Numbered from the stretch's first letter, positions 1 through 7,843 are shown. The stretch is 20,925 bases of DNA from Acidobacteriota bacterium (GCA_003222855.1 QHXH01000135.1:1-20925); one strand, 5' to 3'. Notes: generated by a model from the sequence alone, not told the origin. Numbers and translations are program-made.

Positions 1-358
1 AGGCCTTCGCATAATCCTTCTGAGTGAAACTACCGAGGAGTTGCTGCTCGCGATCCGCGCGCTCCGCTGCCAGACGCACAGCGCGCGCGTCCTCTTCATA
101 AGCCTTGATCCAATCCCGCAAATAGCGCGTGTACTGATCGTCTTCCTTGCCGTACTTAGCCATGTATCTCTTCGCCTCTTCATAGGCGATCGCCGGATAC
201 GGCTCGCGATTGTCGACGAACTTTTTGTAGGTTGTAACCTTGTACTCGTCGTCAGTTTCCTGAACCGGAGTTGAAGTTCGCGGTTGAGCTTGCAAGCGCG
301 CTGTGGCGCCGCCAGCAAGAGCTAGAGCGAAAAAGCAAGCGAGCGTTATCTGTTTCAT
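1..358 (-). CDS. Secreted protein of unknown function, N-terminal part (gene runs off the window)
   Basis: An open frame reads leftwards from an ATG at 358 and is still open at base 1, giving 119 complete codons. A GGGAGG ribosome binding site lies about 12 bases upstream of the ATG. The first 26 or so residues (MKQITLACFFALALAGGATA and on to about LQAQ) form a signal peptide, so the product is exported. The mature part is charged and helical, rich in Tyr, Glu, Lys and Arg (for example YEEAKRYMAKYG and WIKAYEEDAR). This resembles the start of acidobacterial tetratricopeptide-repeat proteins, but no full repeat is visible before the edge. No catalytic motif is seen. The gene is on the same strand as lpxC and follows it after about 150 bases that hold a fold-back repeat. 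The reading frame and export signal are seen directly; the TPR link is inference. Confidence 0.75.
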   Translation of the reverse strand, partial: MKQITLACFFALALAGGATARLQAQPRTSTPVQETDDEYKVTTYKKFVDNREPYPAIAYEEAKRYMAKYGKEDDQYTRYLRDWIKAYEEDARAVRLAAERADREQQLLGSFTQKDYAKA

Positions 359-453
359 AAAAGCGGAAAAGCCTCCCAAGCCAATCGCAGCTTTAGATGC
401 GAATATCAAGCGAAAAGTTCAACTCCTCTTGAATATTAGCAGAGAGGCGGGCA

Positions 454-530
454 GGTGTCAGAAGCCCGCGCGTTAGCAAGGGCGACCAAAAATGATTCAT
501 GCCCTCCCTTACGGTCGGGCTTCTGACACC
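454..530. repeat. Fold-back repeat, family A copy 1 (REP-like)
   Basis: The left arm GGTGTCAGAAGCCCG (454-468) is matched in inverse orientation by CGGGCTTCTGACACC (516-530). The pairing continues imperfectly inward (left GTTAGCAAGGGC, right GCCCTCCCTTAC). A second copy with the same arms lies at 7727-7819 and a half copy at 4578-4598, so this is a dispersed family. The right arm overlaps the 3' end of lpxC and encodes its last residues and stop codon. Confidence 0.85.
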
Positions 531-1444
531 AGGGAAGCCGTCGCCTCATCTTCGGCCGGCGCCGGCAGGTCGACAATTTCCCAGGCTGAGCGATTCCGCA
601 ACAGCGACGAGGTCAGTGCCGCGTGCAGCAAGTGCCCGCTGCGTTCCGCGCGAACGCGCCCCAGCAAAGTCATCCCCAGCAGCGCGAGATCGCCGATAAT
701 GTCCAGAATCTTGTGACGCACGAATTCATCGCCGAATCTCAACCCCGATTCATTCAGCATGCCGTGCTTAGTCAGGACAATCGCATTATCCAGCGATCCG
801 CCACGAATCAGATTCGCGCGGCGCAGTGCTTCAACTTCTTCGATGAACCCAAAAGTACGCGCTGAGGCGATGTCCCGCGCAAACGAGCCGTTATCGAGGG
901 TGACCGAGCGTTGCTGCACACCGATAAATGGATGCGGAAAATCGATCGTGCAATCGATCTCGTAAACATCCGACGGCTCGATCGTGATGCGACGATTGCC
1001 GGATGAAGCAGAAACAGTTTTTCTTACCAATAGCGCGCGCCGCGCAAGTGGTTGCTCGGTTACGCCGGCGCGCTCGATCATTTCGGCGAAGGCTTCGGAC
1101 GACCCATCCATGATCGGAACTTCCAGGTTATCGACATCGACAAACGCGTTGTCGATCCCACAGCCGCGCAACGCCGCTAACACATGCTCGACAGTTGAAA
1201 GCATGACGCCGGTGCGCATCAGGGTGGTCGCATAACTGCAATGTGCGACCGACTCAACCGTGGCCGGAATTTCGAAGCCGCCAAGATCAGTGCGGCGAAA
1301 AACATAGCCGGTATCAGGTGGCGCCGGCAGCAATCGAAGACTGACCGGCACGCCCGTGTGCAGTCCGATACCGCTAACTTCGACCGGCTCCGCAACCGTA
1401 GTCTGTTTCGCGCTCGAAAGACTCATGGCGATTGACGCGAGCAA
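509..1444 (-). CDS. lpxC: UDP-3-O-acyl-N-acetylglucosamine deacetylase LpxC
   Basis: LpxC is the zinc-dependent cytoplasmic deacetylase that catalyses the committed step of lipid A synthesis, so the cell should carry an LPS-type outer membrane. Family features visible in order (311-residue form): GIGLHTG near residue 25; STVEHVLAAL with catalytic Glu86 and zinc ligand His87; the RHKILDIIGD motif with His244 and Asp248; and SGH with His271 in the zinc/acid-base position. Length is typical (about 300). The start is ambiguous. A TTG at 1444 has AAAGGGA about 7 bases upstream, whereas the in-frame ATG at 1426 has no Shine-Dalgarno sequence. I kept TTG; conserved sequence begins later, so function is unaffected. 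The final residues VSEARP and the TAA stop lie inside fold-back repeat family A. The gene diverges from polA. Confidence 0.95.
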   Translation of the reverse strand: MLASIAMSLSSAKQTTVAEPVEVSGIGLHTGVPVSLRLLPAPPDTGYVFRRTDLGGFEIPATVESVAHCSYATTLMRTGVMLSTVEHVLAALRGCGIDNAFVDVDNLEVPIMDGSSEAFAEMIERAGVTEQPLARRALLVRKTVSASSGNRRITIEPSDVYEIDCTIDFPHPFIGVQQRSVTLDNGSFARDIASARTFGFIEEVEALRRANLIRGGSLDNAIVLTKHGMLNESGLRFGDEFVRHKILDIIGDLALLGMTLLGRVRAERSGHLLHAALTSSLLRNRSAWEIVDLPAPAEDEATASLVSEARP

Positions 1445-1816
1445 GCAGTGTTCCCTTTACGATCGTCGAAAATCAATCCCTTTGACATAGAGGTTGTGGC
1501 AAGACAGCAACTCACTCGAGATAAGATGCGGCGCCTCGGCCACGATTCGTTGAGTCAGAGGATGCAGCAACCGGTAGTGATCCAGTTTCAAAATCAGGAA
1601 GCCTCATTTTGCTGGGAACGCGGACGTCTCGTCCGCACTGAGCGCGAAGCGCGAAATGATCCTAACTTACCAACAAACACTTCGCACCTGCCGGCGCGTT
1701 GCGGACGGGGCGTCCGCGCTCCCAGTATAAAGTTCACGGCTCTTGTCAAAGTGCGCCACCACCCGGCAACACACACGCTTGCGTAACTCAGGAGCCCTCC
1801 CTATGATCGACTCATA
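1445..1816. other. lpxC-polA divergent intergenic region
   Basis: About 370 bases separate the starts of lpxC (minus) and polA (plus). The right half holds a fold-back repeat (1612-1725) and, next to polA, a possible mini-ORF. Open frames crossing this stretch run through the repeat and match no family I know. Promoters for both genes should lie here, but I could not pick a convincing -35/-10 pair. Confidence 0.6.
1612..1725. repeat. Fold-back repeat, family B
   Basis: The left arm CTGGGAACGCGGACG...CGTCCGCA is answered by TGCGGACG...CGTCCGCGCTCCCAG at the right end, separated by about 60 bases. Each arm also contains its own short palindrome (GCGGACG/CGTCCGC), so an arm can fold alone or with its partner. 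This is a REP/BIME-like layout. Only one copy is in the window, so that it is dispersed is an inference from its form. Confidence 0.75.
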
Positions 1817-1817
1817 A
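1803..1817 (+). promoter_or_regulatory. Possible four-codon leader ORF coupled to polA
   Basis: ATG ATC GAC TCA TAA (1803-1817) has AGGAG at about 1790-1794, 8 bases before its ATG. Its stop overlaps the polA start as TAATG. The polA ATG has no Shine-Dalgarno sequence at a normal distance, so ribosomes could load on the mini-ORF and restart on polA. The bases are as stated; the coupling is inference. Confidence 0.35.
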
Positions 1818-4543
1818 TGCCGCGAACGACTTCCCCTGGTGGAAACAGACCGGCGGATCGTGTCTTTCTCATCGACTCGATGTCGCACATCTTTCGCGCC
1901 TTTTTCGCGCCGCTTCAGAATCGAGCGGCGCCGTTAATGAACAGCAAAGGCCAGGTGACGCAAGCGGTTTACATCTTCACGAATATGCTGCGCAAGCTCT
2001 TGCAGGATGAGCAGCCAAAATACATCGCCGCGATTTTTGAATCGAAGGAAAAGACTTTCCGCCACGAGACCTTCAGTGATTACAAAGCTAATCGGGAGCA
2101 GATGCCCGACGATCTTGCTTCGCAACTGCCCTACATCAAACGACTCTGCGAAGCCTACAACATTCCGATGATAAGCCGGTCGGGTTTTGAAGCCGACGAC
2201 GTCATTGGAACGCTGGCATTGCAAGCCGCGAACAAGGGCCTGCAAGCCGTCATAGTTTCCAATGACAAAGATATGTGCCAACTGGTGCGCGATCCGCTGG
2301 TCGTTTGCATGCGACAGAACTCGCAAGTGGTGAAACGAAAAGAACCCGTGCCGCCTATCGAATGGTGCGACGAAGCGTGGGTGGCGAAGAAGTTTGGTGT
2401 GCCGGCCAACAAGCTCGTCGATCTGTTGGGCTTGATGGGAGATTCGATCGACAACATTCCCGGCGCGCCGGGCGTTGGACCAAAGGGTGCGGTGCAGATC
2501 ATTCAGGATTACGGCTCGATCGACAACGCGCTCGAGCATTGGGAAGAGATCAAGAACAAACGCTATCGCGAATCGCTGCGCGACTACGCCGAGCTGATTC
2601 GTAAATCGCGCGAGCTGGCCGAAATCAAAACCGACATTGATATCGAGCTGGATCTCGATCAATTACTGGCGCGTCCGCCCGACCGCGCTGCGGCGTACGA
2701 CCTATTTCGTGAACTCGAGTTTACCAATCTCACCAACGAATTTGCCGACGCGAAAGCGACAGTCAGCGCGACCGAACGTCACTATTCGATCATTAAAAAC
2801 AGGCGTGAACTGGAGGCGCTGATCGAAAAGCTTTGGCAGGCAGAAAATCTCGGCATTGCGTTATCGAATTCCTTGCCGCCGGGCGCCGGCCAGCAACAGA
2901 GTCCGCGTGATGAACACGGCGCTCGCGGCATTGGCTTTTCCGCCAAGGCCGGCGAATCAGCATTCGTCGATCTCGAAAATTTCGCGGAAGGCCCGGACAC
3001 AGCGATCGCTCGTTTGAAAGAACTGTTGACGAACGGACTTGCAGAGAAATCCGTGCACGATTTGAAGCGAGCCACGGCTTTGTTAGCGCCATTCGGCATT
3101 GAGCTGGCCGGGGTTAATGATGACACTTTGATCGCGGCTTACGTCATCGATCCCTCGCGCAGCAAATATGAATTGAACGATTTGGCGCGCGAGCTTGGCG
3201 GCGTTGACGGCGGCGGCCCGGCTTACGATGGCTGGAATGAAGCCGCGTGGCAAACGGCCGAAGTCGCTGACCTGACCGCTCAAGTCGCGCCGGCGCTGCG
3301 TGAAAAAATTAATGAAAAAGACCTCGACAGTATCTATAGCGAGATCGAATTGCCCCTGGCGCCCTTGCTTTATCGAATGGAGCGCGCCGGCATTCGCGTT
3401 GACTGTGAAGTTCTGGCCGACCTGTCGCGGCATTTAGGTGCAGAGCTTGAAAAGCTGACGAGCAGAATCTGCCAACTCGCCGGCCGTGAATTCAACATCA
3501 ATTCGCCGAAACAAGTCGGCGAATGCTTCGAAGCGCTCAACATCGTTTCCGGCCGCAAGACTTCGACGGGTCGCGTGTCGACGAGCAAAGCGGTGCTCGA
3601 AGAGTTGGCGCTGACGCACGAGCTGCCGCGACTGATCATCGAATATCGCGAGTTGGAAAAACTGAAGAGCGTGTACACGGATGCGCTGCCGCACCAGGTC
3701 GCGAGCGACGGGCGCATTCATGGTTCGCTCAATCAAACCGTCGCGGCAACCGGCCGTCTGTCTTCGAGCGATCCCAACTTGCAGAACATTCCGATTCGCA
3801 CTGAGCTGGGGCGGCGAATCCGGCGCGCGTTCGTGGCTGAACCCGGCAACAAATTGATCTCGGCGGATTATTCTCAACTCGAGTTGCGTTTGCTGGCGCA
3901 CATCACGCGTGACGAAGTGATGCTTGACGCGTTTCAGAAAGGCGATGACATTCACAATCGCACCGCGCGCCTGGTGTTTGGCGCAAAAACTGATGAAGAG
4001 TTAAAAGAGGCGCGCCGATTTTCGAAGATTGTGAACTTTGCCATCGCTTACGCGATTGAGCCGTGGGGTTTGTCGCAGCGCGTGGGCATCAGCCGGCAGG
4101 AGGCGCGCAAAGTAATCGACGATTACTATGCGACTTACAAAGGCGTGCGGCGTTACATGGAAGAGATTCCGGTGCAGGCGCGCGAGCACGGATTCGTGCG
4201 ATCGCTTTACGGCAGAATTCGCCCGCTCCAGGGAATCAACGATCGCAACGCGAACATTCGTAAGGCTGCCGAACGCGAAGCCATCAACATGCCGATTCAG
4301 GGAACGGCCAGCGACATTGTGAAGATCGCGATGCTCCGCGCTGACCAGGCGTTTCGTCGTGAAGGATTGAGTGCCAGGCTGCTGATGCAGGTTCACGACG
4401 AATTGTTAGTCGAATGTGCGGCAGCCGACGCGGAGCGCGTCGCAAAAACTTTGAAGCGCGAAATGGAAAACGCTGTCGAGCTGGACGTGCCGCTGGTCGC
4501 GGAAACGGGAATCGGTGACAATTGGATGGACGCGAAAAAATAG
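1817..4543 (+). CDS. polA: DNA polymerase I
   Basis: Replication and repair polymerase that removes RNA primers and fills gaps; 908 residues, usual length. Residues about 12-300 are the 5' nuclease: VFLIDSM near 16-22, FEADDVIG near 124, NDKD near 149, and the helix-hairpin-helix DNIPGAPGVGPKGA near 212. Residues about 320-500 occupy the place of the 3'-5' proofreading domain, but its acidic metal ligands appear missing (LGIALSNS where DTE is expected, KRAT for KYD, AEVAD for AAEDAD). Residues about 510-908 are the polymerase: motif A ADYSQLELR (Asp684), the O-helix with Arg734, Lys737, Phe741 and Tyr745, and motif C QVHDE (Asp861). In the O-helix the two glycines of the E. coli NFG-xx-YG pattern are Ala742 and Ala746. 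The ATG at 1817 lacks its own ribosome binding site (see the leader ORF). The stop codon lies at the edge of a heptamer array. Confidence 0.97.
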   Translation: MPRTTSPGGNRPADRVFLIDSMSHIFRAFFAPLQNRAAPLMNSKGQVTQAVYIFTNMLRKLLQDEQPKYIAAIFESKEKTFRHETFSDYKANREQMPDDLASQLPYIKRLCEAYNIPMISRSGFEADDVIGTLALQAANKGLQAVIVSNDKDMCQLVRDPLVVCMRQNSQVVKRKEPVPPIEWCDEAWVAKKFGVPANKLVDLLGLMGDSIDNIPGAPGVGPKGAVQIIQDYGSIDNALEHWEEIKNKRYRESLRDYAELIRKSRELAEIKTDIDIELDLDQLLARPPDRAAAYDLFRELEFTNLTNEFADAKATVSATERHYSIIKNRRELEALIEKLWQAENLGIALSNSLPPGAGQQQSPRDEHGARGIGFSAKAGESAFVDLENFAEGPDTAIARLKELLTNGLAEKSVHDLKRATALLAPFGIELAGVNDDTLIAAYVIDPSRSKYELNDLARELGGVDGGGPAYDGWNEAAWQTAEVADLTAQVAPALREKINEKDLDSIYSEIELPLAPLLYRMERAGIRVDCEVLADLSRHLGAELEKLTSRICQLAGREFNINSPKQVGECFEALNIVSGRKTSTGRVSTSKAVLEELALTHELPRLIIEYRELEKLKSVYTDALPHQVASDGRIHGSLNQTVAATGRLSSSDPNLQNIPIRTELGRRIRRAFVAEPGNKLISADYSQLELRLLAHITRDEVMLDAFQKGDDIHNRTARLVFGAKTDEELKEARRFSKIVNFAIAYAIEPWGLSQRVGISRQEARKVIDDYYATYKGVRRYMEEIPVQAREHGFVRSLYGRIRPLQGINDRNANIRKAAEREAINMPIQGTASDIVKIAMLRADQAFRREGLSARLLMQVHDELLVECAAADAERVAKTLKREMENAVELDVPLVAETGIGDNWMDAKK

Positions 4544-4569
4544 TAAGCAGTAAGCAGTAGCCAGTGAGC
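4542..4569. repeat. Heptanucleotide tandem array 1
   Basis: Four 7-base units in a row: AGTAAGC, AGTAAGC, AGTAGCC, AGTGAGC. The first two bases of the array belong to the polA stop codon TAG. It resembles the short tandem heptamer repeats (STRR) described in cyanobacteria. Confidence 0.8.
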
Positions 4570-4577
4570 GGGGCATT

Positions 4578-4598
4578 AGCCCGACCGTGAGGGAGGAC
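4578..4598. repeat. Half copy of fold-back repeat family A
   Basis: The segment AGCCCGACCGTGAGGGAGG followed by AC matches one arm of the family A repeat (as at 501-520 read on the other strand) at about 19 of 21 positions. No facing arm is present nearby, so this is a solitary or decayed half. Confidence 0.55.
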
Positions 4599-4610
4599 TC
4601 CGCAACTATC

Positions 4611-4652
4611 AATTTGCAATTTGCAATTTGCACTTTGCAATTTTCAATTCGC
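4611..4652. repeat. Heptanucleotide tandem array 2
   Basis: Six 7-base units: three AATTTGC, then ACTTTGC, AATTTTC and AATTCGC. It lies about 40 bases after array 1, has the same period and an unrelated unit. Read through as protein it gives low-complexity NLQFAICTLQFSI, which argues against starting the downstream kinase before this point. Confidence 0.85.
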
Positions 4653-4721
4653 AATGTCTTCGGTAGTCACAACCTAGCCGCCTATCAATCACCTGAAGGC
4701 CAGGTCGTCTATCGCCGGGCC

Positions 4722-6491
4722 ATGCCTGACGATCAGGCCAGCCCGCGGCGCGAGACTCGCCTCGACCCGGCACTCGTGCCGCTGATCGTGGGGTTCGCAA
4801 TCTTGCTCCTGCTTATTCTGCTGCTGGGCAATCTGAGTGTTCGACGTTTGGAAGACACGAGCCGCAGCTCTTTGCTGCTTGAACAATCCTTTGCGGCGCG
4901 CGCGTCATTGCTGTTGCAGTTTCGCGTGGCGCTCACACTTCTGGACAACGAAGCCCGGAATCGCATGCAAGCCGAATCGCGTCACGAGTTGCGCCCGCCC
5001 TTTGACTTGCGGCTTGATACGGCGCGCGGAAAAGTTTCGGACCTGGTTCCCTTGCTGGATCATCCGCCACTCTCAGACCTCCCGGAATGGAATAAGTTTC
5101 GGACCGATCTGGCCGCCTACATAGACATAAATCGCGATCGCAATCGTTACGCTCAGGAAGGCTACGCGAGTTTTCGCCAGGTCGACGACGACCTTAACAA
5201 TCTGATCCAGGAGTCGGGGGATGAAGAAGTCCACATCTTCCGCCAGGCTGAAGCGATGCAGCTCGCGGCGACGCGATCGATCCGCATTTGGAACACCATC
5301 GCTCTGATAACGGGATTGGTAATTGCGATTGGAACGATCTGGGAAGTGCAGCGCCGTTTCGGCCAAATCAAACAAAGCACCGAAGCCGCGCGCCGCGAGC
5401 GCGAATTCAACAGCCAGATGCTCGAGGGAATGGTCAGCGCCCTCGCCGCGATCGATCGCAACGATCGAATTCGCAGCGCTAACACCGCGTTCTTGCGCAT
5501 TTTTCCCCGCGCCGTTATCGGTTCATCGATCCACGACGAAATTGCCACGCCTGAGGGTGTGAAGTTGCTGGAAGCGGCCACCGCGTCGCACGTTGAGACG
5601 GCAACCTATCGGGGGCGCTGGACTCTCGAGCAGGACGATGCGCCAGTCACCTTCGACGTTTACTCTTCGCCGCTCGAAATCGACGGCGAGCACGGCCAGA
5701 TCCTCACCCTGGTCAACGTGACTGAGGCGACGAAAACCGAAGCCGCGTTGAGACGCAGTGAATCTTTGGCGGCGGTCGGTTCAGCAGCGGCGCAACTTGC
5801 GCACGAGATTAAGAATCCTCTTGGCAGCATTCGACTCGGGGTGGAAATGCTGCGCCAATACACGACCAGCGCAGAAGCGGAAAAAACCATCTCGTTGGTC
5901 GAGCGCGGTATTCACCATCTGAACAAACTGGTAGTTGACGTTACCCAATTCTCGCGGCATCGCCGGCTCGAACTATCAGACACTGACTTGCATGAAGTGA
6001 TCAATTCCAGCATCGAGCTGGTGATGGATCGTGTCCATGAAAAGCAGATTCCTATTACTATTGCCTTCGACGCACAGCAGATTCGCGGCAATTGGGATGA
6101 TGAGCAATTGCGCGAAGTATTTGTGAACTTGCTGGCTAATGCGATCGATGCCAGCCCGGCGAAATCACCGGTGAGAATCACGACGGAAATAGTTACGTCT
6201 AACGGCGCGCCGCGGAATTACACTGCTGCTCTGCGAGATGACGCCCCGCGCGCGCGCATCGTCATTGCTGACCAGGGTTCCGGAATCGATCAAAAAACCC
6301 AGGCCCGGTTGTTCGAGCCATTTTTCACCACCAAGAAACGAGGCACGGGATTAGGGCTTTCGATCGTTCGCCAAATCATCGACCTCCATGGCGGAACGAT
6401 CGAAGTCGAAAGCGAAGCAGGGAAGGGAACGACCTTTAGGGTAGAGCTGCCGCTAAATTCCCCTGGCTCCCATTCCGATCAAATTCAGTAA
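4722..6491 (+). CDS. Membrane PAS-domain sensor histidine kinase (orphan)
   Basis: An inner-membrane sensor kinase that should autophosphorylate on His and pass phosphate to a response regulator. In the 589-residue form: TM1 about residues 16-36; a helical periplasmic region of about 150 residues without a recognisable ligand domain; TM2 about 190-208; a PAS domain about 228-335 (MVSALAAIDRNDRI and on); the HisKA dimerisation helix with LAHEIKNP (phospho-acceptor His361); and an HATPase_c domain with N-box NLLANAID, G1 DQGSGID, and FEPFFTTK-GTGLGLSI. The architecture is of the NtrB/AtoS type. A GTG at 4587 would extend the frame, but that extension is heptamer repeat, so I chose ATG 4722, although its ribosome binding site is weak. 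No response regulator is in the window, so the partner and signal are unknown. Confidence 0.9.
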   Translation: MPDDQASPRRETRLDPALVPLIVGFAILLLLILLLGNLSVRRLEDTSRSSLLLEQSFAARASLLLQFRVALTLLDNEARNRMQAESRHELRPPFDLRLDTARGKVSDLVPLLDHPPLSDLPEWNKFRTDLAAYIDINRDRNRYAQEGYASFRQVDDDLNNLIQESGDEEVHIFRQAEAMQLAATRSIRIWNTIALITGLVIAIGTIWEVQRRFGQIKQSTEAARREREFNSQMLEGMVSALAAIDRNDRIRSANTAFLRIFPRAVIGSSIHDEIATPEGVKLLEAATASHVETATYRGRWTLEQDDAPVTFDVYSSPLEIDGEHGQILTLVNVTEATKTEAALRRSESLAAVGSAAAQLAHEIKNPLGSIRLGVEMLRQYTTSAEAEKTISLVERGIHHLNKLVVDVTQFSRHRRLELSDTDLHEVINSSIELVMDRVHEKQIPITIAFDAQQIRGNWDDEQLREVFVNLLANAIDASPAKSPVRITTEIVTSNGAPRNYTAALRDDAPRARIVIADQGSGIDQKTQARLFEPFFTTKKRGTGLGLSIVRQIIDLHGGTIEVESEAGKGTTFRVELPLNSPGSHSDQIQ

Positions 6492-6822
6492 GGGTTTGAC
6501 AGTGTCTGGATTTCAGCTTTCGAGCTCATTTGGCTGGGGCGCGAAATATGATCCACCAAATCACACAAAATACAACGCGAAAAATAACGGCAGGGTTCGT
6601 GCCGCTTGGTGTGATTTAGCGGATCGATTTTTCTTAATTGGCTTTCAACGAAGCTTTGCTCGCAAGCATGACTGGTGCGAATCATCGTTCTTAACGATCA
6701 ATTGCGTTTTATTTCGCTCCCATTCTTGACAGCGCGCGAGCGAATGAGCAAGATGCAGCTTCACAAAAAATTGATATCGGAATCACCTGCGGTCGTGGGT
6801 GGGCCACGCAGAAAGTGCGCTA
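6492..6822. other. Intergenic region between the histidine kinase gene and purC
   Basis: About 330 bases without a convincing gene. It contains an imperfect inverted repeat (6550-6625). A 77-codon frame at 6496-6729 shows no motif and crosses that repeat, so I do not call it. TTGACA hexamers occur at about 6495 and 6726, but neither has a good -10 at the right spacing. Confidence 0.5.
6550..6625. repeat. Imperfect inverted repeat
   Basis: GATCCACCAAATCACAC (6550-6566) faces GTGTGATTTAGCGGATC (6609-6625). The arms agree at about 15 of 17 positions, with a spacer of about 42 bases. The right arm is followed by GATTTTTCTT, so weak termination of the kinase transcript is possible. It could also be a decayed fold-back repeat. 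Confidence 0.5.
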
Positions 6823-7722
6823 ATGACCTCGGTTGCTCCTGTTCTGGAAACTACTTTCACGGATCTCAATCTTTTACGCCGCGGCAAAGTTCGAGACGTT
6901 TATGAAGTCGATCAGGATCGACTCCTGATCGTGGCGACGGATCGCATCTCGGCTTTCGACGGCGTCTCTCCGACGCCAATCGAACGCAAAGGAGAAGTGT
7001 TGACGGCGCTGTCGCGCTTTTGGTTCGCAAAGCTCGCGCATATCGTACCGAACCATCTGATCACAACTGAGATTGATGAAATGCCTGACGCCGTTCGCGC
7101 ACATGCAGACCAGTTGCGCGGCCGATCGATGCTCGTCAAACGCACGACAGTTTTTCCCGTGGAGTGTGTCGTGCGCGGCTATCTTTCGGGCTCAGGATGG
7201 AAGGATTATCAGCGCACCACTGAGGTTTGCGGCCACAAATTGCCGGCCGGCTTGCGCGATTCAGAAAAGTTAGCCAAATCAATTTTCACCCCGGCAACAA
7301 AGGCCGAAACCGGCCACGACGAAAACATCAGCGAAGCGCAAATGGCCGAAATTGTGGGCCGCGAGGTGATGGAATCGCTCCGCGACACCTCGCTGCGGTT
7401 GTATCAGGAAGCCAGCGACTACGCCCGCGGCCGCGGCATTATCATCGCTGACACAAAGTTCGAATTCGGCCGCGATCGTGAAGGCCGGACGATTTTAATC
7501 GATGAAGTATTAACGCCTGATTCGTCGCGTTTCTGGCCGGTCGATAGTTACGAAGTCGGCAAGTCGCAAGCTTCGTTCGATAAGCAGTACGTGCGCGACT
7601 ATCTCGAGGGTATCAAGTGGAATAAGCAGCCGCCCGCTCCAGAGCTGCCGCCTGAAGTAGCCAGAGCGACGACGGCCCGTTACCTTGAAGCTTATGAATT
7701 GCTGGTTGGCGAACCGTTGTAG
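6823..7722 (+). CDS. purC: Phosphoribosylaminoimidazole-succinocarboxamide synthase (SAICAR synthetase)
   Basis: Purine biosynthesis enzyme that joins CAIR and L-aspartate using ATP to give SAICAR; cytoplasmic. Visible family motifs in the 299-residue form: RRGKVRDVYEVDQDRLLIVA near the start (nucleotide-binding lid), TDRISAFD, VKRTTVFPVECVVRGYLSGS, the ATKAETGHDENIS loop, GIIIADTKFEFG and IDEVLTPDSSRFWP. Length matches the longer bacterial/yeast-like form. A GTG at 6799 would add eight residues (MGHAESAL). ATG 6823 fits the usual N-terminus MTSVAPVLETTF better, though its ribosome binding site (GAAAG) is weak. No other pur gene is nearby, so it stands alone. Family A fold-back repeat copy 2 begins four bases after its stop. 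Confidence 0.96.
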   Translation: MTSVAPVLETTFTDLNLLRRGKVRDVYEVDQDRLLIVATDRISAFDGVSPTPIERKGEVLTALSRFWFAKLAHIVPNHLITTEIDEMPDAVRAHADQLRGRSMLVKRTTVFPVECVVRGYLSGSGWKDYQRTTEVCGHKLPAGLRDSEKLAKSIFTPATKAETGHDENISEAQMAEIVGREVMESLRDTSLRLYQEASDYARGRGIIIADTKFEFGRDREGRTILIDEVLTPDSSRFWPVDSYEVGKSQASFDKQYVRDYLEGIKWNKQPPAPELPPEVARATTARYLEAYELLVGEPL

Positions 7723-7726
7723 CGCG

Positions 7727-7819
7727 TGTCAGAAGCCCGACCGTCCGAGAGGGCTTGACGGGCCATCAGTTAGTTCGAAAATTGGAAGTTGCCCTCGCTT
7801 ACGCTCGGGCTTCTGACAC
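7727..7819. repeat. Fold-back repeat, family A copy 2
   Basis: The left arm TGTCAGAAGCCCGACCGT starts four bases after the purC stop; the right arm GCTCGGGCTTCTGACACA ends 24 bases before the Fis-like gene. Arms and inner GAGGGC/GCCCTC segments match copy 1 at 454-530, with a longer loop of about 35 bases. Confidence 0.85.
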
Positions 7820-7843
7820 AAACTGAATAGGACAAAGGCACCG

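Noticed and set aside
1448..1786. 112-codon plus-strand frame upstream of polA
   Set aside because: It runs through the family B repeat, has no ribosome binding site or motif, and its residues come from repeat arms.
1934..2662. Long minus-strand frames opposite polA (and similar ones opposite groEL, the CocE-type gene and the secreted unknown gene)
   Set aside because: They are antisense shadows of strongly conserved genes and show no family motifs.
4542..4652. CRISPR-like array
   Set aside because: The units are 7 bases long and contiguous with no spacers; nothing in the window has direct repeats of 24-40 bases with spacers, and no cas gene is present.
4587..4721. GTG start at 4587 for the histidine kinase
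   Set aside because: The added 45 residues are translated heptamer repeat and half of repeat family A; the natural N-terminus before TM1 begins at ATG 4722.
6496..6729. 77-codon frame between the kinase gene and purC
   Set aside because: No motif, low plausibility of composition, and it crosses an imperfect inverted repeat.
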